From the NCBI RefSeq assembly GCF_900156785.1, contig NZ_FTOP01000004.1, positions 62,001-126,000 on the forward strand: a stretch of 64,000 nucleotides of DNA, read 5' to 3'. Positions 63,197-64,000 of this stretch are shown one piece after another. Both the position numbers and the translations under genes were made by a program. Source of the DNA: Belliella pelovolcani (GTDB lineage: Bacteria > Bacteroidota > Bacteroidia > Cytophagales > Cyclobacteriaceae). The notes below the pieces were generated by a model. It was not told the DNA's origin, searched no databases, and saw nothing but the letters and a program-made list of their open reading frames with translations. Numbering within the stretch: position 1 is the first letter of the stretch; each line of letters starts with the position of its first letter.

Positions 63197-63646
63197 TTAT
63201 CCTTCTTCAGATTCATCCATTACTTCTGGAGTAAGTAATCTACCCATTCTAGAAGAGATTTCAACAATTTCATCATACATTACCTGCTGATAGTTCTTGT
63301 GTTCTTCAGGCGTGAATTCTTTCATCGGGTTGTGCACATGATATTTGCGCTGATGCTCATCATCATGAGAATGTTCAAAGCCTGGAACTTCAATGATATC
63401 CTTATCCCATATCTTCAACTCTTCTTTCAGTTCAGCATAATCAATATTTGCTTCTTTTAACTGTTTTTCTAATTCCATCAATTCCTCTCGAATGTCTAAG
63501 GATTGTTGGTGAATCATATTAGCCTGAATCAGATTTTCGTCTGTAACTTCTTCATGGTCATGATCATGGCTTGATTTGGAATTACAAGCTATCGCCAATA
63601 CGGCAAGGGAAAATAGTAGCGAGATTGATTTGATAAGTGTCTTCAT
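63197..63646 (-). CDS. Histidine-rich small lipoprotein
   Basis: A 149-residue protein with a lipobox (LAIACN) followed by SHDHDHEE, and a second cluster FEHSHDDEHQRKYHVHNP. Two helices (about 40-85 and 115-140) would form a hairpin. The histidine clusters suggest metal binding (zinc, copper or nickel). No named family is recognised. Confidence 0.75.
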   Translation of the reverse strand: MKTLIKSISLLFSLAVLAIACNSKSSHDHDHEEVTDENLIQANMIHQQSLDIREELMELEKQLKEANIDYAELKEELKIWDKDIIEVPGFEHSHDDEHQRKYHVHNPMKEFTPEEHKNYQQVMYDEIVEISSRMGRLLTPEVMDESEEG

Positions 63647-63675
63647 GATTTTGGTTGATTTTAGCTTTAAAGATA

Positions 63676-63715
63676 TAAAAAAAGACTGCTCTGATAAATA
63701 GAACAGTCTTTTTTG
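63676..63715. terminator. Intrinsic terminator
   Basis: A-rich arm and AAGACTG paired with CAGTCTT and T6, between the two minus-strand genes at the right edge. Confidence 0.75.
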
Positions 63716-63732
63716 TAAAACACCTGTTTGAA

Positions 63733-64000
63733 TTAATTTCCAGTGATGATAAGTGGGAAGATGATATCCAAATCAGTTTCTCCACCTGCATTCACAAAAT
63801 TTTCAAAATTTGGATTATTGGCACCAGGGAAACCTTTGTTCAAATCATGTCTCAAAACAAGTCTAAATTGAGCATTATTTACTGCTGGTGATTCTGCCAC
63901 AGTTACAAAGCCTCTCAAACCAATTGGATTTCCATCTCCATCTTCATCATCGTATACATACGTCAATACTGGAGTACCAACGAAAGCCGAACCTAAGAAA
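63733..64000 (-). CDS. Hypothetical protein, C-terminal part, cut by window edge
   Basis: Open from the right edge to a stop at 63733, about 88 codons. The visible part reads YVYDDEDGDGNPIGLRG, RLVLRHDLNKGFPGA and ends DLDIIFPLIITGN, which looks like a beta-sandwich domain. Its acidic DEDGDGNP stretch may bind calcium. It and the His-rich lipoprotein lie on the same strand, separated by a terminator. Family not recognised. Confidence 0.6.
   Translation of the reverse strand, partial: FLGSAFVGTPVLTYVYDDEDGDGNPIGLRGFVTVAESPAVNNAQFRLVLRHDLNKGFPGANNPNFENFVNAGGETDLDIIFPLIITGN

Noticed and set aside
1..64000. tRNA or rRNA genes
   Set aside because: I looked in the intergenic gaps for tRNA-like cloverleafs and rRNA segments and saw none.

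Overview
The window looks like a chromosome segment of a Bacteroidota bacterium, probably Cytophagales/Cyclobacteriaceae-like. This rests on the SusC/SusD pair, a hybrid two-component regulator, a type IX secretion C-terminal domain, TAnnTTTG-type -7 boxes, low GC, and many lipoprotein signal peptides. The genus is inferred, not shown.

Layout. (1) 1-27.7 kb: a truncated membrane protein at the left edge, then a polysaccharide utilisation locus. It has a formylglycine-generating enzyme, four S1-type sulfatases (each with a C-x-P-S/T-R maturation motif), a hybrid two-component regulator, SusC/SusD, GH16, a parallel beta-helix protein, a GH43-like enzyme, a large GH128-like/CBM/T9SS protein, then galM and galT. 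Sulfatases with a GH43_24-like enzyme and Leloir genes suggest a sulfated, beta-1,3-linked galactose polymer, although the GH128-like and GH16 enzymes also fit a beta-1,3-glucan. (2) 27.8-28.0 kb: a structured RNA with a -7 promoter box and long-hairpin architecture, best read as 6S RNA. (3) 28.0-46.5 kb: an accessory island. Its core is an integron-like array: nine gene units plus one recombinase/transposase unit, separated by attC-like dyads of about 135-140 bp (one shorter), with a tyrosine recombinase (45346-46452) at the array head. Nearly all cargo genes lie on the minus strand, like the recombinase. Cargo includes superoxide dismutase, a SulP transporter (reversed), an esterase, a lincosamide nucleotidyltransferase-like gene, DKNYY, DUF4304 and Imm26/DUF4240-like proteins. 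A group II intron sits exactly in the core of the leftmost dyad. (4) 46.7-64 kb: ordinary chromosomal genes (dienelactone hydrolase, NRAMP-like transporter, DUF2891, RmuC, TrkA/TrkH, a TPR histidine kinase, an ATP-dependent DNA ligase with its DEXH helicase, small lipoproteins).

Main point of interest. The array follows the cassette rule of integrons: each unit starts with GTT plus a private 5-8 bp word and ends with the reverse complement of that word plus AAC, just before the dyad. Yet none of the cores fits the canonical GTTRRRY. The recombinase shows no obvious IntI-specific insertion and instead carries an N-terminal domain resembling HARP annealing domains. This may be a distinct cassette-capture system. 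The island is also dense in very short palindromic and hairpin insertions that break the intron reverse transcriptase and the transposase while leaving the coding sequence between them intact.

All product names come from reading the translations; no database search was possible.
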